From: CALFVT01 sp964513675
Lineage (GTDB): Bacteria > Pseudomonadota > Alphaproteobacteria > Caulobacterales > Maricaulaceae
Direction: 5' to 3'
Assembly: GCA_964513675.1 (NCBI GenBank)
Contig: CAZEOD010000016.1
Span: 1 to 55,369 of the forward strand
Length of the DNA stretch: 55,369 nucleotides
The position numbers and the translations under genes were made by a program. Each line of letters opens with the position of its first letter. Position 1 is the first letter of the stretch. The notes beneath the pieces are model-generated. The model was not told the DNA's origin. It searched no databases and saw only the letters and a program-made list of their open reading frames with translations. Positions 1 to 8,292 of this stretch are shown piece by piece.

Positions 1-835
1 TGATCTGCGCTTCATCGCGGCTATAGGCTACGCCGCTTACAACACGTTCTTCCATGGTTTCTTCCTCATTACAGACAATGGTGCCCGGATTATCCTGCCC
101 TGGCTCCGCAAAGCTCGTGAGCACCCGAATGGGCAAATTATTATTCATAGCAAGCTCAACGGAGCGGGTTTGCAAAACCTTCGCGCCCAGAGAGGCGAGT
201 TCTAGCATTTCTTCAAAAGATATTTTCCCAAGCCGTTTTGCGTCATCGGCAATACGGGGGTCAGTTGTGTAAATTCCGTCCACATCCGTATAAATATCAC
301 AGCGATCTGCTTTAAGGGCGACGGCCAACGCCACCGCCGATGTATCCGACCCGCCGCGTCCCAATGTGGAAATCCGGCCATCATCAGAAATACCCTGAAA
401 GCCTGCAACCACACCGACCGTGCCGCTTTTAAGGGACGGGTCCATCACCAAAGTATCAATATTAGCAATCCGTGCTTTGGCATGGGCCATATCGGTTTTC
501 AGCGGAATCTGCCACCCTAGCCAAGAGCGCGCCTTTAACCCTCGGCGGCGAAGCGCAATCGCCAGCAGACCGGATGTAACTTGCTCACCCGATGCGACAA
601 TCGCGTCATATTCATCTTCAATAGCGCCGCCTAATATATTGCCATTGGGGTCACTATCCCCGTCAAGCTCATCAACAAGGCCAACAAGCCGGTTTGTTTC
701 CCCGCTCATGGCCGAAACCACAACTGCGACCTCATTACCGGCCTTCACCTCGCCTTCAACAAGCTCGGAAACGCGGCGAATGCGTTCTAAATTAGCAACA
801 GAAGTGCCGCCAAATTTCATGACGATACGCGCCAT
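1..835 (-). CDS. lysC: Aspartate kinase, C-terminus cut by window edge
   Basis: Aspartokinase phosphorylates aspartate, the first step towards lysine, threonine and methionine. The translation begins MARIVMKFGGTSVANLERI, the family's N-terminal KFGGTSV nucleotide-binding motif, and continues through a GRGGSDTSA motif and the YTDVDGIYTTDPR segment. About 278 codons are present; the last part of the regulatory ACT-domain region lies beyond the left edge. The ATG at 835 is preceded by an AAGGA ribosome-binding site eight bases upstream. It is transcribed divergently from ubiG, an arrangement common in alphaproteobacteria. Identity is clear; only completeness is unknown. Confidence 0.95.
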   Translation of the reverse strand, partial: MARIVMKFGGTSVANLERIRRVSELVEGEVKAGNEVAVVVSAMSGETNRLVGLVDELDGDSDPNGNILGGAIEDEYDAIVASGEQVTSGLLAIALRRRGLKARSWLGWQIPLKTDMAHAKARIANIDTLVMDPSLKSGTVGVVAGFQGISDDGRISTLGRGGSDTSAVALAVALKADRCDIYTDVDGIYTTDPRIADDAKRLGKISFEEMLELASLGAKVLQTRSVELAMNNNLPIRVLTSFAEPGQDNPGTIVCNEEETMEERVVSGVAYSRDEAQI

Positions 836-963
836 CGAAATATCCTTTTTCTTACAGCCATGATTTTAAGGCCGCGGCGCTTTTACGCGCATGGTTTTAG
901 TTTCGCAAATAGTAAATTTTATGTATGGGTGTTTTTAACATTTCATACCAAAAAGTAGGCGTC

Positions 964-1737
964 ATGGCTTATTCCGAAACAGCCCCACAACATATCTCAT
1001 CTGTCTCAGTCGATCCTGCTGAAATGGCCAGCTTTGCCCGCATGGCCGAAGATTGGTGGAATCCAGACGGAATGTTTAAACCTTTGCACCGTATGAACGG
1101 CTTTAGGATTGATTTTATCAAACAAAAAATTTGCGAGCATTTTGACCGTGACCCTAATGTGCCGCTCCCTCTTAAAGGCCTTCGCTTGTTGGATATTGGC
1201 TGCGGGGGCGGGCTTTTATGCGAGCCTATGACGCGGCTTGGCGCAAATGTTACCGGCGTAGACGCGCTAGAGCGTAATGTTAAAACAGCTAAAACTCATG
1301 CCGAATCGGTCGGGCTTGAGATTGATTATCGCCACGGTACGATCGAGCAAATGACCGCCGCTGACGAGACGCCTTTTGACGCCGTATTAAATATGGAAGT
1401 CATTGAACATGTCGCCAACCCGCCCAATTTCATAAAAGATTGCGCGGCAATGGTGCGCCCCGGCGGCCTGATGCTCTGCTCGACGATTAACCGCACCATG
1501 AAAGCGTTTTTATTTGCTATTGTTGGGGCGGAATATGTTTTGCGCTGGCTCCCTACAGGCACGCATCATTATGATAAACTGGTAAAGCCGGATGAGCTAA
1601 GCAACTGGCTAAGCGCTGCGGGCTTAACGCCTGAACCGAGCCTTGGAATGAGCCTAAACCCGCTCACGCAGGTCTGGAAATATTCAGATGATCTGTCGAT
1701 TAATTACGTTACAGCTGCGCCGCGCCCAAGCCGTTAA
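964..1737 (+). CDS. ubiG: Ubiquinone biosynthesis O-methyltransferase UbiG
   Basis: SAM-dependent O-methyltransferase acting twice in ubiquinone synthesis. The protein has the typical opening VDPAEMASFARMAEDWWNP, the SAM-binding motif LLDIGCGGGLL and the later NMEVIEHVANP segment, all characteristic of UbiG. An upstream in-frame ATG at 925 has no ribosome-binding site. The ATG at 964 follows an AGTAGG sequence five bases away and gives the usual family length (257 residues), so it is preferred. It is monocistronic as far as visible; the next gene is convergent. Confidence 0.95.
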   Translation: MAYSETAPQHISSVSVDPAEMASFARMAEDWWNPDGMFKPLHRMNGFRIDFIKQKICEHFDRDPNVPLPLKGLRLLDIGCGGGLLCEPMTRLGANVTGVDALERNVKTAKTHAESVGLEIDYRHGTIEQMTAADETPFDAVLNMEVIEHVANPPNFIKDCAAMVRPGGLMLCSTINRTMKAFLFAIVGAEYVLRWLPTGTHHYDKLVKPDELSNWLSAAGLTPEPSLGMSLNPLTQVWKYSDDLSINYVTAAPRPSR

Positions 1738-1757
1738 GCCGCTGACCTTGCCCAGCT

Positions 1758-1791
1758 GAAACTCACCAGAAGCCGAAACTCGCCAGAAGCC
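1758..1791. repeat. Two-copy 17-bp tandem repeat
   Basis: Two adjacent 17-bp copies starting GAAACTC and ending GAAGCC differ at one base. They lie between the ends of the convergent genes ubiG and the Kelch lipoprotein gene. No function is suggested. Confidence 0.7.
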
Positions 1792-1840
1792 GACCTAAAC
1801 TGACTGCATAGGCGCGGTGAATATTGGGCCAAGGGAGTTG

Positions 1841-4768
1841 TTATTTCTTACGAATAAGAACAACCCAACCTTGGGTCTTTGTATTGGGGGTATAGCCAAT
1901 GAATTGATTGCTGCCGAAGCCAATCTCCTTCACGCTTCCGCTTTGCAATGCACCGCCGGTCTTTGGATCAAACCACGCGACGCTATAACCGCCCGTATCA
2001 TTTTCTGGTAATGACAAAATAGAGCTACCTCGGCCCGGCATATAAAAAGCATAAATCTCGCCGGGCGCAGCAAGGCAATAAACATCATCACGGCCCATAG
2101 CGCCCCCGCAATCACCCATACGCCAAAAGGGTAGATAATCTTCAAAGAACTCAAGCGCATAGCGGGTCTGTGTCCATAGATTATGGCGTGTTCGCCAATC
2201 TTCCATGCTGATATCATTAGAGTGGAATTTACCGCCAAAATACCATTCAACGCCAGCGCCGCCAGCTAGCAAATGCCCCCATAAAACATGCTGGCGAAGG
2301 ATGTCATGGTCAGGGTCAATATCATCGGGCAAAGCGCCATTATACCACTTCCCGATTTCATCCAGCGTAATTAACCATTGATTCCCAGCGTCAAGTGAGC
2401 GTTTATGCCACGCTTTTGTGAGATCATAAACATCCCGCGCATTATCAACCTGTAAGGACATGCCATCAAGCGGCGTGTCACCTAATAAAGGAGCAAATGT
2501 ATAGTCGATGTCATCTGTCGCCGCATGGGAATGAAGCAGGACCGTGTGGTCATAAGGATCATTTTCCGCAAAAAACTGCGCCATATCTTGACGCTGTTGA
2601 TGGGTCTGCCCAGTCTTCATCCAACTTGACGGGCCGTTCTCTTCGCCCAAATTCCACACCAGAGCGGGGTGATGACCAAAGCGCGCAATTAATTCGCTAT
2701 AATAGAGCTTGCGGTAAAACTCTGTATTCCCGTCATCGAGCATGCGCTCATTCTCGGTTTCTTGCGTGACCATATGGAGCAAAATACCTTTGGACTGCAT
2801 ATGATCGAATAGAATATTCCACTGCGCGAGTTTACTCACATCAAAACGGTCAAAATGTGCCGTATTGAACGACCCATTTTTATCTTTCGGCGCAACATAG
2901 GGCCAAACGTCATTACCATCGCCCGTGATATTATTGGTTAAGAAATAAACCGTATTCATGCCTTGGGCGGCCAGATAGTTCATCGCGCCAATAATAGCAT
3001 GACCGCGTGGCTTGCCTGATTTGACGCCCCAAACAGGGTCGCCTTCGTTCCAATCTTTAAGATGGGGGTCAAAGCTATGAATATCGCCAATGGTGCTGGC
3101 CTCGCCGTCTCGGCTCTGTTTAACAAGGCGGTAAGTGTCATCAAAACCTGCATAACCCAAAAGGTTTTCAGGACTATTCGGCCCGCCTTTCAGCCAATAA
3201 TCGCCCGATTTAACAAAACGGAAAAGCTTTCCATCTTTACGTAGACGCCCGCGCTCTGGCGCTCTGAAATCCTTACCAGTGGCCGTTGACGGAACGACAT
3301 TAAACGTTCCATTTGGCGCGGCAAGATCAAGTGTCCTGCCTGACGATGGATCGCGGTCAATCGCAATATTTTTCCCCGTGCTAAATCTCGCTTTATAACT
3401 CCACTGTCCAAGTTTATCGGGCGTAAAGCGAACGCGCCACAGATTACCCGATGCCGCGCCGGTTTGCCCGGCCTCCCCATCAGCCGCGTAAAACCCCCGA
3501 ATGAGGTAGCTGTCCTCCCCATGACTGAACTCAACAAGCAATCTATAATCTACAAATGGGTTATCCTCAGCCGTTTCAGATGTTTGCGGGCCTTCAAAAT
3601 CGAGCTCAAAACTATGCCATAACATAGGCTCGCCCGAAGGGGTCTCAGGTCTTGTTTTTGGCTCCTGATTTGGCGCAGTCAGCCGTTGATTGATTTTGTC
3701 ATCCGCCTGCGCGGCCACATCAACAGTCTTCGCAAGATTTTCGGCGCGATTAGCCTCATCCGCGCCGGCCTGCGGAATTTTCAGCCGCTCTATAGTTGTC
3801 AGCTCAGGGCCGCCGCCGCGATTGCCCGAACCGGAAATTGTGTAAAGATAATCATCCAAAATCACAAAACCTGATCCGTGACGCCCTTGCGCTAAATCGG
3901 GCCATTCTGACCATGTCTGGCTCGCTATATTATAAACGTCTACGTCATTATGAGCCGCGACTTGTGTGCCGCTTTCGCCGCCGCCGATAATAATATTCCC
4001 GTGATAGCCAATGGCCATATTACCAGCGCGCGGCGTCGGAATATTCGTTTCTTTTCTGCCAGCTTCCCACTGCCCCGTTTCAAGATCAAAAACATCGCCC
4101 GGAATGACCGTTTGCTCGAAGCCAAGATCCGCTCGCTGCTCGGAATGACGGCCGGCAAAAGCATATAATTTATTACCCGCTACAGCCGCTTGAAAATGAT
4201 CGCGGCGATGCGGCGCATCCGGCAGCACTGTCCATACATCTGTTTGCGGATCATAGGCATCAAACCAATTCACATAGCCGTCCATATGGCCATTGGTAAT
4301 ACCGCCTATCAGATAGATTTTACCATGGCTGTAAACCGCGCCTGCGCCGCCGCGCCGCCGCGCTTTTGGGATCTCCGCGCCAAATTCAAAAACATCCGTT
4401 TTGGGATCATAAATCAGCACATTTTCCAAAGGCGTTTCATGCGGCCACGCCCCCGTCATCGCCCCTAATATATATATTTTCTCATCCACAGCGACCGCTT
4501 GGAAATGATGTATTTCAAGGGGTGACGCTGACTTTTGCGTCCACGTCTTTGTCTGCGGATCAAATTCATCAACAGGGTTAATTCGCCGCCCGCCAATTAG
4601 ATATATCTTATCATTCACCGCAATTATTGAAGCCTCATGCCGCGCCGTTGGCTCCCCGTCAGTTTTAAGAGTCTCCCACCGCCCATGAGCTCCGCCTTGA
4701 CTGCTCTGCTGGCATGACAAGAGAAACAAAGCCGCGGCTATGCTTAGCAATAACCCAAAATATTTCAT
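1841..4768 (-). CDS. Kelch-repeat / DUF5060 / glycoside-hydrolase-like lipoprotein
   Basis: A 975-residue predicted lipoprotein: the N-terminus is a short hydrophobic signal ending in the lipobox LLSC. Residues ~35-335 contain about six Kelch-type repeats (recurring KIYLIGG-like strands and YDPQT..W segments), predicting a beta-propeller. After a linker, residues ~385-480 resemble a DUF5060 beta-sandwich found before glycoside hydrolases. The remainder looks like a TIM-barrel hydrolase with WNLGEEN and LITLDEIGKW as candidate acid/base and nucleophile segments, then a small C-terminal sheet domain. The start at 4768 follows a strong GGGGGA site; an in-frame ATG at 4786 lies inside an upstream inverted repeat and is less likely. 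It sits downstream of xylulokinase on the same strand, suggesting plant or algal polysaccharide use. Substrate is not inferable. Confidence 0.8.
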   Translation of the reverse strand: MKYFGLLLSIAAALFLLSCQQSSQGGAHGRWETLKTDGEPTARHEASIIAVNDKIYLIGGRRINPVDEFDPQTKTWTQKSASPLEIHHFQAVAVDEKIYILGAMTGAWPHETPLENVLIYDPKTDVFEFGAEIPKARRRGGAGAVYSHGKIYLIGGITNGHMDGYVNWFDAYDPQTDVWTVLPDAPHRRDHFQAAVAGNKLYAFAGRHSEQRADLGFEQTVIPGDVFDLETGQWEAGRKETNIPTPRAGNMAIGYHGNIIIGGGESGTQVAAHNDVDVYNIASQTWSEWPDLAQGRHGSGFVILDDYLYTISGSGNRGGGPELTTIERLKIPQAGADEANRAENLAKTVDVAAQADDKINQRLTAPNQEPKTRPETPSGEPMLWHSFELDFEGPQTSETAEDNPFVDYRLLVEFSHGEDSYLIRGFYAADGEAGQTGAASGNLWRVRFTPDKLGQWSYKARFSTGKNIAIDRDPSSGRTLDLAAPNGTFNVVPSTATGKDFRAPERGRLRKDGKLFRFVKSGDYWLKGGPNSPENLLGYAGFDDTYRLVKQSRDGEASTIGDIHSFDPHLKDWNEGDPVWGVKSGKPRGHAIIGAMNYLAAQGMNTVYFLTNNITGDGNDVWPYVAPKDKNGSFNTAHFDRFDVSKLAQWNILFDHMQSKGILLHMVTQETENERMLDDGNTEFYRKLYYSELIARFGHHPALVWNLGEENGPSSWMKTGQTHQQRQDMAQFFAENDPYDHTVLLHSHAATDDIDYTFAPLLGDTPLDGMSLQVDNARDVYDLTKAWHKRSLDAGNQWLITLDEIGKWYNGALPDDIDPDHDILRQHVLWGHLLAGGAGVEWYFGGKFHSNDISMEDWRTRHNLWTQTRYALEFFEDYLPFWRMGDCGGAMGRDDVYCLAAPGEIYAFYMPGRGSSILSLPENDTGGYSVAWFDPKTGGALQSGSVKEIGFGSNQFIGYTPNTKTQGWVVLIRKK

Positions 4769-4784
4769 ATTTCCCCCACGCAAC

Positions 4785-4812
4785 ATAAGGCCTTAAAGTT
4801 TTAAGGCCTTAT
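4785..4812. promoter_or_regulatory. Two identical palindromic decamers / 13-bp inverted repeat
   Basis: The 10-bp palindrome TAAGGCCTTA occurs twice (4786-4795 and 4802-4811), centre-to-centre 16 bp. Together they form a perfect 13-bp inverted repeat with a 2-base loop. It lies just upstream of the Kelch lipoprotein start and ~100 bp after the xylB stop. There is no T-run, so a two-site operator or 5' leader hairpin fits better than a terminator. Confidence 0.55.
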
Positions 4813-4911
4813 TTAGACTTTAAAACCAATCTAACTCACAAAGATCATACATATATAGCGATGGGGGACAATAGGGATAGGCGCATATGTAACCGCGATA
4901 TTAATAGGCCC

Positions 4912-6357
4912 TTAGCCTAAGTTCTGCGTGTTTAAATATAAGTCTTTAAAAACCTCTCGCCGCGCCGCGTAATGATCGCTTAAATCGGCATCCGGCGTGA
5001 TCGTATATTCAATCGCAGGGGGCTGGCAAATATCTTCAGTGCGCTCTCCGCTGACACATAGCCGCGCCAATCGCGCCGCGCCAAAAGCCGGGCCAACCGC
5101 CGCACCGCTCCGGTAATGCAGCGGAATATTAAAGGCTGCCGATAAAATTTTGCCCCAATAACGACTTCGCGCGCCGCCGCCAATGACTGATAATCCTCCG
5201 AGGTCTACGCCTGTCGCGCGCAGCGCATCAAGCCCGTCAGCTAGCGCGAAAGCCACGCCTTCCAGCGCCGCTTGAGCCAGTGTAGTCTGATTGTCTTCAT
5301 GGGTAAGACCGAAAAAAGCCCCCGTCGCATTAGGATTGTTATGCGGTGTACGTTCACCCGATAAATAGGGAAGAAAATAAGCTCCCTCGCCGGGTTTATT
5401 CGCCGTCTCAGCCGCAGCATAAAGATCTGACGGTTGCGCAAATCCTGTAATTTTGGCCACGAAATCTACAGCGCTTGCCGCTGATAATATAACGCTCATT
5501 TGATGCCATAGCCCCGGCAGCGCATGACAAAAACTATGCACCGCGCCGGCCGAATTTGAGCGGTAAGCGTCATCGACAACAAACGTCACGCCGGATGTTC
5601 CAAGGCTTACAAAGCCCTCCCCAGAAGTGGTGGTGCCAGACCCAACAGCGCCGGCTGCGTTATCACCGCCGCCGCCCGCAATCGCTACGCTGGGAACACC
5701 CCATAATTGCGCTACATCTTGGCGCAGCACGCCTGTCGCCTCTGAGCCTTCAAAGAGCTCAGGCATATGCTGCGTGGATAGTCCTGTTAGGGCCAAGGCA
5801 TCATCTGACCATCTTCGCGCGCCAACATCCATCCATAGCGTGCCGGCACTATCGGACATATCCGAAGCGTAATCGCCGCTCATCAACAGCCGCACATAAT
5901 CTTTCGGCAAGAGCACTTTTTTAACGGCATTAAACAGCTCAGACTCATGGCGGCGCATCCATTCAAGTTTAGGCGCGGTAAATCCCGGCATAGCCAAGCT
6001 ACCCGCAATATCCGCCAACCCCGGCATATCAGCCATCATCGACTCACATTCCGCAAAGCTGCGGCCATCATTCCATAAAATCGCGGGACGTAAGACCTTA
6101 TCATTATCGCCCAAACATGTTGCGCCGTGCATTTGCCCCGATAAGCCAATCGCTTTCACGGCCGCGCGTTTCGCGGCGTCTAATCCCGTGACCGCTTGGC
6201 ATGTCGCATCCCACCAATCGGCAGGGTTTTGCTCTGACCAGAGCGCTTGCGGACGCTGCACGATGAGCGGCGCAGACGCCTGATCGACTATCTGTTGCGC
6301 GTCATCTACAAGAACCGCTTTTACACCTGAGGTGCCAATATCAATACCAAGATACAT
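4912..6357 (-). CDS. xylB: Xylulokinase (FGGY family)
   Basis: Phosphorylates D-xylulose to xylulose 5-phosphate with ATP, linking xylose breakdown to the pentose phosphate pathway. The 481-residue length fits the family. The N-terminal phosphate-binding DIGTSGVKA (residues 6-14), GLSGQMHG (71-78), the ILWNDGR substrate segment, AGGGGDNAAGAVG (with the candidate catalytic Asp) and the C-terminal SVIGGGARSRYWGKI ATP-binding segment are all present. No xylA or xylose regulator is in the window. The neighbouring Kelch/hydrolase lipoprotein suggests a small pentose or xylan-related pair. Confidence 0.93.
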   Translation of the reverse strand: MYLGIDIGTSGVKAVLVDDAQQIVDQASAPLIVQRPQALWSEQNPADWWDATCQAVTGLDAAKRAAVKAIGLSGQMHGATCLGDNDKVLRPAILWNDGRSFAECESMMADMPGLADIAGSLAMPGFTAPKLEWMRRHESELFNAVKKVLLPKDYVRLLMSGDYASDMSDSAGTLWMDVGARRWSDDALALTGLSTQHMPELFEGSEATGVLRQDVAQLWGVPSVAIAGGGGDNAAGAVGSGTTTSGEGFVSLGTSGVTFVVDDAYRSNSAGAVHSFCHALPGLWHQMSVILSAASAVDFVAKITGFAQPSDLYAAAETANKPGEGAYFLPYLSGERTPHNNPNATGAFFGLTHEDNQTTLAQAALEGVAFALADGLDALRATGVDLGGLSVIGGGARSRYWGKILSAAFNIPLHYRSGAAVGPAFGAARLARLCVSGERTEDICQPPAIEYTITPDADLSDHYAARREVFKDLYLNTQNLG

Positions 6358-6441
6358 ATTTAATTTGCCCTATTTCGTGACATTATTATTTTTCGATTTT
6401 CTTTTTAATCTTGATCGTCAACAAGTCCACCTCTTAATCCT

Positions 6442-8265
6442 TTAAGTTGCGGCGATGACCTCTAAAAACATCGCGCCAAATTTTTCAAATTTTACCGCGC
6501 CAACACCTGACACATTCAGCATCTCATCACGGCGGGCGGGGCGTTTCTGCGCCATATCAATTAATGTGGCATCGGAGAAAACAACATAGGCTGGCTTGGC
6601 GATTGAACGGGCAATTTCCATGCGTTTGGCTTTTAAGGCCATGAGCAGATCATTATCGCGCGCTGAAAGAGCGCTGGTTTGCGCCGCCGTCTTGCGTTTA
6701 CGGTCACTACGCTTGGCGGATGATGCCGCCCGAATATCTTTACATTTAAACGGCGCGCGGCCATCTAGCACCGCCTGACCTCTAGCCGTAAGCTTCAAAG
6801 CGCCGAAGCGCTCAATATCCATATCCAGATGACCACTCGCCAATGCTTGGCGCGTCAAGGCTTGCAGATAAGGCGCGCTTAGCGCTTTTGCCCCGCCGTA
6901 GCTTTGCAAGCGATCATGATTGAAATGGCGTATTCGCTCTGTGTTTGCGCCGCGCGCGACCGCAATAATATGCGCTTGCCCAAAGCGCGAGCCCGTTTCG
7001 ACAATCGTGCTTAAAAGCTGTTTTAACGGCGCGCTCGCGTCGATCATGTCAGGCGGCGTCTCGCAATTATCGCAATTCCCGCAAGGCGGCGCCGTTTCGC
7101 CAAAATAAGCGAGCATAACTTGGCGGCGACATGTCGAGGCTTCGCAATAAGAAAGCAAAGCATCAAGCCGTTTCATTTCCCGAATCTGGTGATCGCGTTC
7201 ACTCGATTCCTGCGTAATAAAACGGCGGCGGAGGGCGACATCATCAAGTCCGTAGCACATAGCCGTTAAAGCCGGCCCGCCGTCGCGGCCAGCGCGGCCA
7301 ATTTCTTGGTAATAAGCCTCCAAAGACCCCGGAAGATTGGTGTGATAAACGAACCTAATGTCCGGCTTATCAATCCCCATACCAAAGGCAATCGTGGCGA
7401 CAATAATAATACCGGCTTCCGCCATAAAGCGCTCTTGAGTCTCAAAACGGAGCTGTGCATCTAGCCCTGCATGATAGGGCGCGGCGTTATATCCCGCCTG
7501 TTTCAACAGTCCCGCAAACTCTTCGGTGTTTTTACGCGATAGCGCATAAACAATACCCGATTGCCCGCGCACCCCGTCCATAAAGTCAAGAAGCTGGCGT
7601 TTACGGTCTGTCTTTGGGGCTATCGCAAGGGAGAGATTAGGGCGGTCAAAGCCGTGAACAATAATCTCGCCGCGCCGATTAAATAATGTCTGCGCAATAT
7701 CATCGCGCGTTGCGGCATCCGCCGTCGCTGTAAAGGCCGCAATACGGGCCGCTGGAAAAGCGGTCTTAAGCTCAGATAATTGGGCATATTCTGGCCGAAA
7801 GGCCGGCCCCCATTTTGATACGCAATGCGCTTCGTCAATCACGAACATCGCAGGGTTTAACCCGCCAATAGCGCGCAGCATACGCGGGGTCATTAACCGC
7901 TCTGGTGAAAGATATAAAATCTTGGATTGTCCGCTCGACACCCGCCGCCACTGCGCGATATTCTCATCGCGCGATTGCCCTGAATGGATACAGGCGACCT
8001 CAACGCCGTTCGCCCGCAGCCCGCTAACCTGATTATCCATTAAGGCAACAAGAGGCGAAATTACAATCGTCAGCCCCTCAAGGAGCAGGGCCGGAACTTG
8101 ATAGCATAAAGATTTTCCTGCCCCCGTTGGCATAACCGCCAACACATTCTGGCCATCCATTAACAGCGAAATAATTCCGCCTTGGCCCGGCCGAAAATCA
8201 TCAAAGCCAAAGACAGATTTTAGGACGGATTCTGGCGTCGACAGAGATGAAACATCAAGCGCCAT
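6442..8265 (-). CDS. recQ: ATP-dependent DNA helicase RecQ
   Basis: A 3'-5' DNA helicase for recombination and replication-fork repair. Visible in order: motif 0 FRPGQ (24-28), Walker A PTGAGKS (46-52), DEAH (144-147), motif VI around GRAGRDG, the zinc-binding CEASTCRR...CGNCDNC cluster, a winged-helix region, and a C-terminal HRDC-like domain after a basic linker. The length of 607 residues matches bacterial RecQ. The aromatic-rich loop after DEAH reads SKWGPAFRPEY rather than the E. coli type SQWGHDFRPEY, so two usually conserved residues (His-Asp) are Pro-Ala; a similar WGP variant may occur in some alphaproteobacterial RecQ proteins. It is close to nadE upstream (27 bp) and may be cotranscribed. 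Confidence 0.95.
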   Translation of the reverse strand: MALDVSSLSTPESVLKSVFGFDDFRPGQGGIISLLMDGQNVLAVMPTGAGKSLCYQVPALLLEGLTIVISPLVALMDNQVSGLRANGVEVACIHSGQSRDENIAQWRRVSSGQSKILYLSPERLMTPRMLRAIGGLNPAMFVIDEAHCVSKWGPAFRPEYAQLSELKTAFPAARIAAFTATADAATRDDIAQTLFNRRGEIIVHGFDRPNLSLAIAPKTDRKRQLLDFMDGVRGQSGIVYALSRKNTEEFAGLLKQAGYNAAPYHAGLDAQLRFETQERFMAEAGIIIVATIAFGMGIDKPDIRFVYHTNLPGSLEAYYQEIGRAGRDGGPALTAMCYGLDDVALRRRFITQESSERDHQIREMKRLDALLSYCEASTCRRQVMLAYFGETAPPCGNCDNCETPPDMIDASAPLKQLLSTIVETGSRFGQAHIIAVARGANTERIRHFNHDRLQSYGGAKALSAPYLQALTRQALASGHLDMDIERFGALKLTARGQAVLDGRAPFKCKDIRAASSAKRSDRKRKTAAQTSALSARDNDLLMALKAKRMEIARSIAKPAYVVFSDATLIDMAQKRPARRDEMLNVSGVGAVKFEKFGAMFLEVIAAT

Positions 8266-8292
8266 GACAGCGCCGTTCTTTAAATATCATCT

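Noticed and set aside
1845..1872. Inverted repeat TTCTTA/TAAGAA at the Kelch gene stop as a terminator
   Set aside because: The stem is short and bulged and is not followed by a T-run on the coding strand.
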